Notes: generated by a model not told the origin, from the letters alone. 33,060 nt of DNA from Neurospora tetrasperma FGSC 2508 (GCF_000213175.1 NW_009799103.1:115445-148504), one strand, 5' to 3'. Counted from the first letter of the stretch, positions 9,903-20,372 are shown. A program made the numbers and translations.

Positions 9903-11900
9903 TATTAACTATTCCCTTTGGCCTATTTCGGATAGTAATTAAAAGTACCTCTTCGCTTTATTATATTTATTGCCGGAAGTAATAGCGACCCTACCTAATA
10001 AAGTAAACCCGCGAGCCTCGCTACTATATAATAATAATTCGAGGTTATATAGGACTATATCTACTAGTTCGAAATTTAATTCAAAATTGAATTTAGTACC
10101 TTCGGAGCGAAGGTAAGAAAGGATACCCTACTTATTAACTACCTTAAATTTAAATTAATTATACTTAAAGAATTCAACGAATAGTAATCCGCCTTTACGG
10201 GATTCCTAATCTAAATATAAACCTATTTCTATTTTTATAAAAATTAGTTTAGCTCTAAATTCAATAAGGTAATTTATATAGGAATTAAATTTATAAATAG
10301 GGCCCTTACTTAATACGAACCTATCCCTAAAGACTTCTATAAAAATAGAAATAATACTTCGGACTTTAATAAGAAGATTCTAAAGGACTATAACGAATTT
10401 ATTATAGCCCTCACTCGAATTTTTAGAAAAAAGAATAAAACTCGTTAAGCTTAGGAATATTTAATTTATTTTTAATAAATTAAATCTATTTTAACCTATA
10501 TTATATTTTTTAAATAGAATACCCTCCGTAGTAATATTAATAATAATAAACTAATATAATTATTCTATAATAGCCTTAAAAAAAAAGTTAAAAACGAACT
10601 CTATAAGGAAGATCGCTTTAAAATTATTAATATTTATATTAATATAGCTATTTGTATCGACAATCGACTATTCTAATAGGAATAGGAGTAGAAAGGGAAA
10701 ATAATTTCCTTCATTCCTTCTAAATCTAATTATATTAATACTAAAAAAAAAGAACTTAGGGAATTTACCTTTCCGGAACTACCTATTTAGGACTTATAAA
10801 AATCAATACAACCTAAATTAATTAAAATAAATAAAACTTTTCGAAGATTAAATACTTTAATTATAGTAAAATTAAGTATATAAAGCGAAATTACCGAACG
10901 CTTAAGTAATTAAACTAAAAGAAAATAGAAACCGCTATAATAGAAGGAATTAAAGTAATTAAAATTATTAATACCGAATATAGTTAGGATAATTTAAAGA
11001 ATACTATAAATAAGATTATAGACTTTAATTTAGAAGCCTAATAGGAGGCTAATAATAAATATAAATAAAAAGAACCTAATAAAGAGGACCCTAAAAAGGA
11101 GGTATAGGATAATAAAATACCCTAAATATAAATATACCGAACCCTAATATAAGAAGAAATTAATAATTTCCTTAATATTAACCGAACCTTCTTTATAGCT
11201 ATATATATAATAAATACTACCCCGCTGCCAATTTTACTCCTAATATTTATACCTAAAGAATTTAGTAAATATAAATTTATTAATCTATATTAATATAACT
11301 ACCCTAATTAGGCTATTAAAAAATACTAAATAGAATTATAGTAATTCTATTAGGATAAAAGTAGGAAGGACGAGAAGTAGGAAGCCTTCTAGAAGAAACG
11401 AATAATTATTATTAAAGGGAAATTATAAGCTATTTAGGAATAAATTTTAAAATTATTTAAAATATATTAACCGATCGTAAAAAATACCGTATAAATATAC
11501 CCCCTTTACTATATATACTACTATATACTATAATTCCAATATATTGCTTATAATTACTATAAATATTATAGGAAGAAGTAAAATAACTGTTTCTAGCCTA
11601 TTAGAAGGGTAGACCGATAGGGGTAACCTAAACCTATTATACGTACCTTTAATTAAAGAGATTTATAAACTACCTTCATTATAAATAAATAATTCGTATT
11701 TAACCTATATCCCCTTATATAAATAAATAAATAATTAGTACTTAAAAAATTTATTATACGCCCCTATAATATTTATACCTATTTAAAATAGGGAAGAGCA
11801 AATCCCTAATAGTAATAATACTTTATATTTAATTACTCTATTTATATAAAATAGAAAACCTAGGTTTATAAAGCGGAAATTGCTTATTATATCTAATAAA
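9903..11900 (+). pseudogene. Element C leader and gag, decayed
   Basis: The capsid-like part is readable from about 10160 to 10690. It includes A-F-T-G-F-L, K-F-N-K-V-I-Y, Y-N-E-F-I-I-A-L-T-R-I-F, L-F-Y-N-S-L-K-K-K-V-K-N-E-L-Y and I-A-I-C-I-D-N-R-L-F, which is the standard Gypsy Gag series. A zinc knuckle with exact C-x2-C-x4-H-x4-C spacing lies at 10853-10894, and all four ligands are now Tyr. Downstream (11000-11900) is an acidic, poorly readable stretch leading towards the protease. No leader primer site was identified. Confidence 0.82.
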
Positions 11901-12600
11901 TTAATATAACCGAAAGTATTAAGGATAAAAAAACTACCTATTTAATATAATTATAGGAATACCGCTCGCTAAATAAGCTTAAATTTAAGGAAGAGAATAC
12001 CTTTAATAATTATTATTAAAAATTAGGAAACGGCTTAGGGCCTTTAAAAAAGCCCGGCAAAAATTAAATGCCTAAACGAAATAGATTATCCAACGATATA
12101 ATTACTAGAAAAATAAAATCCAAGACCCTATAATACTTATAAAAGTCGCTACTATAGAAGAAGGGAAAAAGGATTAGTAATTTAAAATTGTAACCTATTA
12201 AAAGAATTATTAAACTCTTGTATTAATAAATTCTAAAGCTCAATTAAATTTCGTTTTACCCAAATTCGTTACATAATCAAAAATTCCCTAAAAAAGGAAA
12301 AAAATTCCTTTTATAGTAAAAGGACCTTTCGAAATATAAATTATAAAACGGAAAATATTACTACTTCCTATTATAATAGAAAGTAAAACGGTCGAAGTTA
12401 ATTTTAATATTATTAAAATAGGGCTATCCAAAAATATAATCCTAGGGCACCTATAGTATATAATATACAACCTAAATATTAATTAGAAGGAAGGTAATTA
12501 TTTATATTTTAAAATATACTTAATTACTAATAGGAAACCCGGAATATAAAAAAAACGAACTAAGGAAGTAATATTCCTATAGCCCTATTATAAATAGTAT
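11901..12600 (+). pseudogene. Element C aspartic protease region, decayed
   Basis: The core is near 12215-12480. L-V-L-I-N-S-K-A-Q-L-N-F-V stands where the family has L-I-D-S-G-A, so the catalytic Asp and the Gly are lost. Further on, I-I-L-G-H-L-stop precedes Y-N-L-N-I-N-W, the usual L-G-x-P-W-L then N-P-x-I-x-W pair. The 60-codon opposite-strand frame at 12288-12470 is only a shadow of this domain. The segment 11901-12200 is decayed linker without a recognisable domain. Confidence 0.75.
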
Positions 12601-13680
12601 AAAAAATTATAATTTATACTATTAATAAAAATAGTAAAATTATAAAAGAAGGGTTAATAATATTAATAAAAGTATTTATAATTAACGCCCAATACAAATT
12701 CGATTATTATTAAAACTAATAAATAAAAAAGCTAAAAATAATAATCCCTATAGAATATTAAAAATACCTAACTTTTATTAATAAGTATTTTAAAGGACTA
12801 CTATTATAAAGACTATAGGACTACGATATTAAATTTAAAGAAGGAGCTAAATTTAAATTTTTTAAAATATATTATACTAATAAAAAGTAAAATATAAAAT
12901 TAAAGAAGTACCTAAATGAAAATTTAAAACGAAAATATATTTAAGAATCTATATCGCTAGTAGGGTACCCTATCCTTTTCGTACCGAAGAAGGACGGAAA
13001 ATTATATCTTTATATAAATTATAAGTAATTAAATTAAAAGACTATAAAAAATAATTATCCCCTACCCTTAATTTTATATATTCGAAATTAATTAAAAGGA
13101 GTATAATACTTTATACGCTTTAATCTACCTATTATTTATACTTATATTTGAATTAAAGAAGGAAACGAATAGAAAATAATATTTCATATACCTTACAAAT
13201 ATTATAAATACTTCGTTATACCCTTTAAGTTAACTAATATACTTATAATATTCTAATTTATTATTGATTATACAATTCGACCCTACTTCGATAAATTTAC
13301 TATTTATTATTTAAATAATATCCTTATTTACTCTAAAACTTTTGTAGAATATAAGAAATACGTAAGGAAAGTACTAAATATACTATATAAATACAAATTC
13401 TCTATTAATATAGAGAAAAGTAAATTCTATATAAGAAAGACCGTATTTCTTAAGTATTTAATTTTAAAAAATAAAGTTAGAATAGAATTAAATAAAGTAA
13501 AAGTTATATAGAATTGACCGATATTTAAGAACGCAACTAAAGTCCGTAGGTTCTTAAAATTTACTAACTTCTATTATATATTTATATAAAACTATAAAAA
13601 AATTGCTAGGCTACTATACGAACTTATTAAGAAAAAGGCCGTTTTTATATAGGAAAAAACGGAAGAAGAGACTTTTCAAA
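12601..13680 (+). pseudogene. Element C reverse transcriptase, decayed
   Basis: Clear Gypsy RT order: G-Y-P-I-L-F-V-P-K-K-D-G-K-L near 12960-13005, then Y-I-N-Y-K-stop-L-N and I-K-N-N-Y-P-L-P-L near 13010-13070. F-K-L-T-N lies near 13225, and the catalytic loop at 13308-13319 reads Y-L-N-N instead of Y-x-D-D, followed by I-L-I-Y-S. The thumb region (F-L-K-F-T-N-F-Y-Y) is near 13550. All in-frame stops are TAA/TAG. The region 12601-12950 is the lead-in, with short readable pieces only. Confidence 0.92.
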
Positions 13681-14120
13681 CTATTTATAATATAATTATT
13701 ATAAACCCCGTACTAAAATTTCCTAATCCAAACAAACCTTTTAAAATTGAAACCGATATATTAAATTATATTATTAAAGGATAATTAGAATAATATAATA
13801 AATATAGGAAGTTATATCCTATAATTTTCTTTTTAAAGAAGTTAAAAAGACCCTATTATAATTACCCTATTTATAATAAAGAATTCCTAACTATTATTAA
13901 AATATTTTAAAAATAGAGGCTATATTTTAATAAAACTATATATAAAGTATAAATCTATATTAATTACAATAATCTTTAATATTTTATAATTATAAAGGTA
14001 CTTAATAGCTACTAAACGTAATAGGCCGAATTCTTATTAAAATTCAATTTTAAAATCAATTACAAAAAAGGATTAAAGAATATTTATACTAATATACTAA
14101 AACAATAGGCAAACTATATA
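13681..14120 (+). pseudogene. Element C RNase H, decayed
   Basis: P-F-K-I-E-T-D-I-L-N-Y-I-I-K-G near 13737-13780 corresponds to the start of Gypsy RNase H (E-T-D-A-S-x-x-A). Y-N-Y-P-I-Y-N-K-E-F-L-T-I-I-K is near 13855-13900, and A-E-F-L-L-K-F-N-F is near 14025-14055. It follows RT directly. Confidence 0.85.
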
Positions 14121-15104
14121 AAAAATACTATAAAAGCCTCTATACCCTTATTTTAAGAGTAATTAAATAAATTATTCGTATACTCCTTATAAAAATAGGT
14201 AAAATACTATACTATTTATAAAGTTAAAATATAAAACCCTAAATTTTATACTACTATTATTACTTTAAAAGAATAATAGAAATAGGAAGACAATTAAAAA
14301 AACGGAATCGTCCTCTAGAATAATAAACTATAATACTATAATAAGGTCTATATTTAGCCTAAGTAGCGCGAAACACTCATTATAAGGATATATACATCTA
14401 AAATAAGAAAATATATAAATATTGCTAAAACTATAGTACAAATACAATAATACTACAACTTTCTAAAAATAAAAACCGAAGTAGCTCGAATATTATAAGC
14501 CTATAAGTATTATAATAAAATTAAGGTTATAAAATACAAACTATATAAATTCCTCGAACCCTTAACAATCGTAAAAAGACTATAGAATTTAATAACTATA
14601 AATTTCATTACTAAATTACTACTATTTATAAATACTATAATAAGAATTACTTATAATAGTATTCTAATAGTAGTAAATAAACTAATTAAATAGAATTACT
14701 TTTACCCTATAAAGAAATATAATTAACGGAGCAATTTACAAATATAATTTATTGGAACGTTACGTCGGTATATAATTAGCCGAAGGAATAAATTATAAAT
14801 AGGAATACTAAATTCGCGTCTAAATTTTAATAGGTATTAATAACTAAATTCGGTACTAAAAATAAAATATTAATAGTATATTACCCGCAAATAGATAAAT
14901 AAATAGAAAGGATTAATTAAATTATAAAATAATATTTAAGGAACTATATTAACTTTGAATAAAGTAATTAAATAAGATTACTATCTATAGTACAATTAGT
15001 ATATAATACCTCCCTTATAAAAACTACTAAAATTTTACCTTTCTTCGCAAATTACGGGTATAAATTAAAACTCTTAGAAGGATTAAATACGAACGTTCCT
15101 AAAA
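14121..15104 (+). pseudogene. Element C integrase zinc finger and core, decayed
   Basis: The zinc-finger end is near 14470-14515 (A-Y-K-Y-Y-N-K, where two Cys are expected in C-x2-C). The core shows T-K-F-A-type wording near 14810-14860 and Y-Y-P-Q-I-D-K-stop-I-E-R-I-N near 14877-14920 (family H-P-Q-T-D-G-Q-x-E-R-x-N). Y-N-T-S-L-I-K-T-T-K-I-L-P-F-F-A-N-Y-G-Y lies at about 15002-15060. The sequence is lost in a run of N immediately afterwards, which hides the GPF/Y part. Confidence 0.85.
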
Positions 15105-16071
15105 NNNNNNNNNNNNNNNNNNNNNNNNNNNNNNNNNNNNNNNNNNNNNNNNNNNNNNNNNNNNNNNNNNNNNNNNNNNNNNNNNNNNNNNNNNNNNNNN
15201 NNNNNNNNNNNNNNNNNNNNNNNNNNNNNNNNNNNNNNNNNNNNNNNNNNNNNNNNNNNNNNNNNNNNNNNNNNNNNNNNNNNNNNNNNNNNNNNNNNNN
15301 NNNNNNNNNNNNNNNNNNNNNNNNNNNNNNNNNNNNNNNNNNNNNNNNNNNNNNNNNNNNNNNNNNNNNNNNNNNNNNNNNNNNNNNNNNNNNNNNNNNN
15401 NNNNNNNNNNNNNNNNNNNNNNNNNNNNNNNNNNNNNNNNNNNNNNNNNNNNNNNNNNNNNNNNNNNNNNNNNNNNNNNNNNNNNNNNNNNNNNNNNNNN
15501 NNNNNNNNNNNNNNNNNNNNNNNNNNNNNNNNNNNNNNNNNNNNNNNNNNNNNNNNNNNNNNNNNNNNNNNNNNNNNNNNNNNNNNNNNNNNNNNNNNNN
15601 NNNNNNNNNNNNNNNNNNNNNNNNNNNNNNNNNNNNNNNNNNNNNNNNNNNNNNNNNNNNNNNNNNNNNNNNNNNNNNNNNNNNNNNNNNNNNNNNNNNN
15701 NNNNNNNNNNNNNNNNNNNNNNNNNNNNNNNNNNNNNNNNNNNNNNNNNNNNNNNNNNNNNNNNNNNNNNNNNNNNNNNNNNNNNNNNNNNNNNNNNNNN
15801 NNNNNNNNNNNNNNNNNNNNNNNNNNNNNNNNNNNNNNNNNNNNNNNNNNNNNNNNNNNNNNNNNNNNNNNNNNNNNNNNNNNNNNNNNNNNNNNNNNNN
15901 NNNNNNNNNNNNNNNNNNNNNNNNNNNNNNNNNNNNNNNNNNNNNNNNNNNNNNNNNNNNNNNNNNNNNNNNNNNNNNNNNNNNNNNNNNNNNNNNNNNN
16001 NNNNNNNNNNNNNNNNNNNNNNNNNNNNNNNNNNNNNNNNNNNNNNNNNNNNNNNNNNNNNNNNNNNNNNN
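15105..16071. other. Assembly gap (967 N)
   Basis: A run of unknown bases inside element C between the integrase core and the chromodomain region. The flanks belong to the same element in the same direction, so the gap should hold the integrase C-terminal domain. Whether its length is measured or a placeholder cannot be told. Confidence 0.99.
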
Positions 16072-16430
16072 CTAACGAATAGGGCTATTTAAAATTAAAA
16101 AAAAAATCTCTAATATAATATACCAGTTAAACATTTCTAATATTATAAACTAAAATTACATTCCTTTTATATTATATTATTAGAGCTAGTACCTAAAAAC
16201 GTACGAATTAATACGCGAACCAATATTAAAAACGAAGAAGAAGAATAGGATATAGAATAAATTTTTAAATTTAAGGGTAAAGGAAAGGGAATTAGAATAC
16301 TTTATTAAATAGAAAGGATTTAGCCCCGAAAATAATATTTAAAAACGCATTAAAAATTTAAATTACCCTAAGAAACTAAAGGAATTCTACCGGAGGAACC
16401 CGGATCGGCTAAAAATAGAAGGCTACCTAA
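16072..16430 (+). pseudogene. Element C integrase tail with chromodomain
   Basis: Just after the gap the frame reads L-H-S-F-Y-I-I-L-L-E-L-V-P, where the family has H-P-V-F-H-V-S-L-L-E-P. An acidic linker follows (E-E-E-E-stop-D-I-E). From about 16262 a chromodomain follows: R-V-K-E-R-E-L-E-Y-F-I-K-stop-K-G-F-S-P, with the central Trp codon now TAG, then N-Y-P-K-K-L-K-E-F-Y. A one-base frameshift in a T run near 16261-16266 separates the two pieces. Chromodomains at this place define chromoviruses and are thought to guide integration to particular chromatin. Confidence 0.85.
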
Positions 16431-16500
16431 CTAAGAAATAAAGAAGGACGAAGCATCCAAAGACGATTAATTTATAGGCGTAGAAATAATAGAAGTAAAA

Positions 16501-17112
16501 ATGTTTAATAATAATACTATAAATAAAAATTCAAACTCCCTCCCAACGGCCCTTTCTTCCACATCCTAAATATCTAATTCAATCCCTGCAACCCGAATTA
16601 CCTTACGAACCTTTATAGCCAATTCCTCCTACCGATACTAAATTATAGCTAGGTAAAATATATATCTTTATATTACTTCTATAAATACCGCCTACTCCTA
16701 CTTTAATTTCTTATTTTCTATAACTATTTACACTACTAAAGAAGCGTTAATAAAAATAACTAATAATCGGGAATTCGAATACTTATACTCCGTATTATAA
16801 TCTACTTCCTTACAAAGACGGGTACTACGAACATACTCGCTATACTTCTCCCATCCTAAAAACTTCTTATAAATAAACTTATAGTTGGAATAATATTAAT
16901 AAAATATAATTATAGAACTAAAAAATTTAATAGTAAATAACAATTACTACCGTCGAACGGATAATATAATTAAACGTTTAGTAACGTAGTTAAATATAAT
17001 AATAGGTATAAAGGAAAGGGAAAATTTATTATATTTAAGTAATAAAGGGAATAATATAGAAATAAAGGGCAAAAAGGGGATATAGGCAATTAATAAACTA
17101 TCGAAAATATTA
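16501..17112 (+). pseudogene. Element C extra reading frame after chromodomain
   Basis: A plus-strand frame beginning at an intact ATG (16501) runs to the polypurine tract with only TAA/TAG stops. It reads Ser/Thr/Asn-rich first (S-L-P-T-A-L-S-S-T-S), then more helical and charged (T-T-K-E-A-L-I-K-I-T, then K-E-R-E-N-L-L-Y-L-S-N-K). I do not recognise it. The minus strand also gives a fairly open frame (about 16990 down to 16500), so the coding strand is not certain; plus is preferred for the ATG and charged composition. This patch keeps unusually many CA dinucleotides (16530-16640) for an element interior. Confidence 0.45.
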
Positions 17113-17115
17113 GCT

Positions 17116-17127
17116 AAAGAGAGAAAG
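17116..17127 (+). promoter_or_regulatory. Element C polypurine tract
   Basis: The 12-base purine run aaagagagaaag lies five bases upstream of the 3' LTR, the usual site for plus-strand priming. It agrees with the plus orientation of C. Confidence 0.7.
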
Positions 17128-17132
17128 TATTA

Positions 17133-17604
17133 TATTACGAATTTAAGTAATACTAGGGCTACTTAGACCTTCGGAACGCAATAGCCCTACTTATAAATAA
17201 CTAATATAATTATAAGCTAGGGAAAGGCCCGGAAGGGTATAGTAGGTAGTTTACTAATATAGGTAGTTTACTAGTAAGTTAGTACTTATAGTAAATTAAT
17301 ACTTACGGGTAAACTAAGGCTTACAGTAAATTATAATACTAGAGTAAGCTTTACGTAGATTACGGAATATACGGTTATATAGACTATTAGGGATAAATAT
17401 CTCGTAATAGGACGAAGAAGTATAAAGGGACGATTAGAGAATTTAAATTATTAGATAGTTTAATAATAATTAATAGATTATTATTACCGAGATTAGTATT
17501 ACGTACGTATATTTGTTATAAACCTTTTGGCTTTACCGAATAGTACTAATAGTCTTACACCTTCAGCTATCCTACTTAGGCAGATCAGACTGCCGTTCGT
17601 TACA
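17133..17604 (+). repeat. Element C 3' LTR (472 bp)
   Basis: Partner of 9431-9902 with no gaps and nearly only transitions (one clear transversion, near 17487). The inward first half is heavily mutated, while the outward last ~80 bp keep CA and TG (cttacaccttcagc, caga, gactgccg) and the terminal CA. Confidence 0.94.
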
Positions 17605-17609
17605 TATAA
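17605..17609. repeat. TSD of element C, right copy (tataa)
   Basis: Identical to 9426-9430. Confidence 0.88.
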
Positions 17610-18286
17610 ACCTTACTATCGGCCGCTCTTAAGCGAAGTTATTACCCCTATAGGAAGGGCCTTTCGAGGTGGCTATAGCCAATAGCTACCGAATTATATT
17701 TAATTTACTATTAAATATAAAATACGAATATACTTTCTATATTAATATAGTAAAATTATAGATAGAAGAAGGTATATTAGGGTAGGATAATACGTAGGAT
17801 ATTCGGATTAATTAAGGGAGGGTAATAAAATATATTAATAATATTAAGGATATAATAAAATAATTTTTTTAAGAGAATTAATACCTACTATTTTAAAAAT
17901 AGTAAATAGGAGTATTATATTATTTAGAGTAAACTATACGTACTAATTTAAGAATTTATTAATAATATAGAATACTATATCGATATCCTTTACGACTTTT
18001 ATATTAATAATTTAGAATCCCCTATCCCTCTACAATAGACTACTATAGAGAGGAGGCGTAAGCGCGCCGCCTAGGCCTTAAATAAAGCCTACGGCTACGC
18101 TAGTCCGGGATTATTAATAATAATACCGATTATAAAATAGTCGCTTCGATACTCAATACTAGCTATAAACACCCTTAAGAAGGTTATAAATATAGTAATA
18201 GAAGGCTTTAAATCCTTAGAAGAAGAGGATTAGTAATTTTTCTCCTATATATTCTAACACCTAAAGGTATTTTAAGTCCGGAGTAA
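17610..18286 (+). pseudogene. Element B integrase C-terminal (GPF/Y) domain and tail
   Basis: Resumes B pol after the C insertion. A-K-L-L-P-L-stop-E-G-P-F-E-V is near 17635-17670, and F-Y-I-N-I-V-K-L-stop-I-E-E-G-I-L-G near 17735-17790. This is the same series as in D, and it identifies the SH3-like GPF/Y module. The tail from 17800 to 18286 is still plus-strand coding in character: near 18030-18230 a second frame reads E-R-R-R-K-R-A-A, then N-K-A-Y-G-Y-A-S-P-G-L-L, then G-F-K-S-L-E-E-E-D. I do not recognise a domain there. No chromodomain and no clear polypurine tract were seen. Confidence 0.7.
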
Positions 18287-18598
18287 TATTATAGGGTTAG
18301 TTTATAACTATTATCTAATTATAGTATTACTACGGCTATAATTGCCGGTTAATATACGCTCTCTAATTGGCTGACTCGTTTAGCCTTACTACCGCTATAG
18401 CGGCTGCTAGGCCAACGCGGGCCCCCTAATTGGCTATACGCTCCTAGAGGCTCCGGTTACGTATACTAAAGATGCGGCTCACCCTCGCCTATATAGGATA
18501 AGCCGCTACGTATAGATTCTATAATTTCCTTTCTTCCTTATACAATTATATAAGTTATATTCTACCCTATACGTTCAGTATCGCCTTGCCCCGTAATA
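18287..18598 (+). repeat. Element B 3' LTR (312 bp)
   Basis: Partner of 2809-3120. The inward start is strongly RIP-mutated (tattatagggttagtttata) and the outward end is well kept (ttcagtatcgccttgccccg). Confidence 0.93.
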
Positions 18599-18603
18599 AT
18601 ACT
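18599..18603. repeat. TSD of element B, right copy (atact)
   Basis: Identical to 2804-2808. Confidence 0.9.
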
Positions 18604-18663
18604 AATTCCAAATAAAATCCTTTTAGGCTCCGGCCTACTATTCTAATTTATTATCGCTTAGTT

Positions 18664-20110
18664 ATAATACCTACGGTCGCGCCCGTAATTATTCCTATAT
18701 TTATACCCGTACCTACGCCCGCGCCCGTACTTACGCCTATTACTATTACTATTCTAATAATTACTTCGGTTCCTACTCCTACGCTTATTCTTACTCCTAC
18801 TCCTACTACGCTGGACTGTCTTATACCTTAGACTCCGGGCGGTAATAACGGGGGTAGAAACTATAAATTTACTAAGGTACCTATTGAAAGTACTACGTCC
18901 GCCTAATACTCTTAGTATATAGTACTAGGGGACTATAATATTTATATACCTAATAAAGGTAAAAACTATTATACACCTTACGCGCGTTCGAAGAATTTAG
19001 GTATTTATTAATAGTAGCCCTCTACCATTTAAAAATAATATTCTATTTAATTAATAGAAGGCTACTTAAATAATAAAACTCCATTTTACTAATCCTTTTA
19101 TTTAATAGTAATTTCAATTCGTAACTTCGAATAATTAGCAGCCGAAGGCTATATAATTCTATAAATATTTTTTGAATACCTTCACTCTATTTAATTACTA
19201 ATTTAAATTTAAAGATACTACCTACCTTATACTTAATTACTTTATTAGTAAAATACTATTAACCCCCCTTTCTACCGCTGTAATACTTCCAATTATAATT
19301 CTAAATATTCTTATATCCTCGGCCTTAACTTTAATTATAATACTCAAAAAATTAAAGGCTTTAAAAAAGGACCTTTAAACCCTTTATATAAATTAGGGTA
19401 ATTTAGTAGCTTCGTAATTATTATTATTCACTAAATTATTTCGGATTAGCTAGGATTTAATCGCCTCGGTAAATACTACTATAGAATTTGCCCAGGTTAT
19501 TAAATATATTACTACTATAGTTACTACTTACTTAAATACCTTCGTAACTAAATTCGATACCCGGATAATTAAGATAATTTAAACTTTTTAAAATAAAATA
19601 GCAGCCGTAGTAATAGAGACTCTTTTTAATAAAATAATTATAGAATTAGAAATTTATATTAAGAAATTAGAGAAATAATAGGGAATAATAGAGGGGGATA
19701 AGGAATTATTAAGTAAAGAGGATTTATAGGCTCGTTTTAATTTATTATTAAATAGGAAGGGCCTATTTATACTAATAGGAGAAGAGGGGGTAAAAAACGG
19801 ATCGGGGGGTATTAAAATACTAAAAGAAGAAGTAAAGAATATAATAGAAATAATAGAAATAGTATAATAGGAAGAGGATATATTAGAGGAGAAAATAAGA
19901 TTAAAAAAGATAATTCAATTTTTAGATTTAATAAAAGAAATTACTTCTTTTCCGAAGAAGAAAAGAAAGGTGCGGATTCCCTACAATAATACTACTATAA
20001 TATTATTATCCTTAAGTACAATAATTAAATCAGGTACTAAAGTAGTGTTAGGTATTAAAAACTCTAAATAGGATAAACTAATAGAAGAGGTACTTTAATT
20101 TTAGGTAGGT
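18664..20110 (+). pseudogene. Extra frame in element A 3' region, probably antisense to pol
   Basis: Between A's chromodomain and 3' LTR lies ~1.4 kb whose best reading is on the plus strand, opposite to A pol. It opens with a Pro/Thr/Val-rich stretch (18664-18830, P-V-P-T-P-A-P-V-L-T-P). After a frame change it continues to about 20100 with only TAA/TAG stops. The last third is charged and helical, for example I-Y-I-K-K-L-E-K, E-E-D-I-L-E-E-K-I-R-L-K-K, then P-K-K-K-R-K-V at 19952-19972, an exact match to the classical basic nuclear import motif. I recognise no family. The minus strand is also fairly open here, though low in complexity, so the strand call is a preference and not proof. Confidence 0.42.
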
Positions 20111-20189
20111 AGCTGCGTTTTTTACCTCTAGGTAATAATTCTACTTATTCTTCTTATTCTACTAATATATTCCCCTTCGTAAATTAATT

Positions 20190-20372
20190 TATAGGTCTAT
20201 TATTAATTTGAGCGTTTCTATATTATTTCTTAAAGAGTTCGAACGCTTTAATATTTTAAAAATCTTTAAGCCAATACTATAAAGGTTTATAGTAACCCTT
20301 CTATTTTATAAAGACTATCCAATTAATTAGGTTACTTTTAATATATAAGATCTTCTCTATATAATATTCTTT
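20190..20372 (-). pseudogene. Element A chromodomain, decayed
   Basis: On the minus strand from 20371 down it reads E-Y-Y-I-E-K-I-L-Y-I-K, then W-I-V-F-I-K-stop-K-G-Y-Y-K-P, then Y-W-L-K-D-F, then K-A-F-E-L-F-K-K-Y. The family pattern is Y-x-V-E-K-I-L ... Y-x-V-K-W-x-G-Y ... W-E-P ... N ... hydrophobic helix. The Trp of K-W-x-G-Y is a TAG stop here. It ends A pol and classes A with the chromoviruses. Confidence 0.85.

Larger units (their letters stand above)
9431..17604 (+). mobile_element. Element C, chromovirus-type Gypsy retrotransposon (innermost)
   Basis: The youngest insertion of the nest: 8174 bp including 967 unknown bases, with LTRs of 472 bp each and a perfect 5-bp TSD. Order: 5' LTR, gag with zinc knuckle, protease, RT, RNase H, integrase, sequence gap, integrase tail with chromodomain, an extra frame, polypurine tract, 3' LTR. 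It is heavily RIP-mutated inside but keeps CpA near both outer ends. Confidence 0.93.
2809..18598 (+). mobile_element. Element B, Gypsy-type retrotransposon (interrupted by C)
   Basis: B is a plus-strand element of about 7611 bp after removing C and one C TSD copy. Its LTRs are 2809-3120 and 18287-18598 (312 bp each), with a perfect TSD atact. Gag, protease, a long spacer, RT, RNase H and integrase follow in order. The integrase C-terminal domain resumes after C at 17610. LTR ends and the leader after the 5' LTR resemble element D. All frames carry many TAA/TAG stops. Confidence 0.92.

Noticed and set aside
9903-9940. tRNA primer-binding site after the C 5' LTR
   Set aside because: No TGG-initiated complement of a tRNA 3' end is recognisable, and RIP changes prevent a confident call; the same applies to B and D.
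12288-12470. Open frame of 60 codons on the minus strand
   Set aside because: It overlaps the readable plus-strand protease of element C and is hydrophobic and Ile-rich, as expected for a shadow frame.
16500-16990. Antisense (minus-strand) gene after the chromodomain of C
   Set aside because: A fairly open minus frame exists, but the plus frame has an ATG, more charged residues, and runs to the polypurine tract. It is kept only as an alternative.
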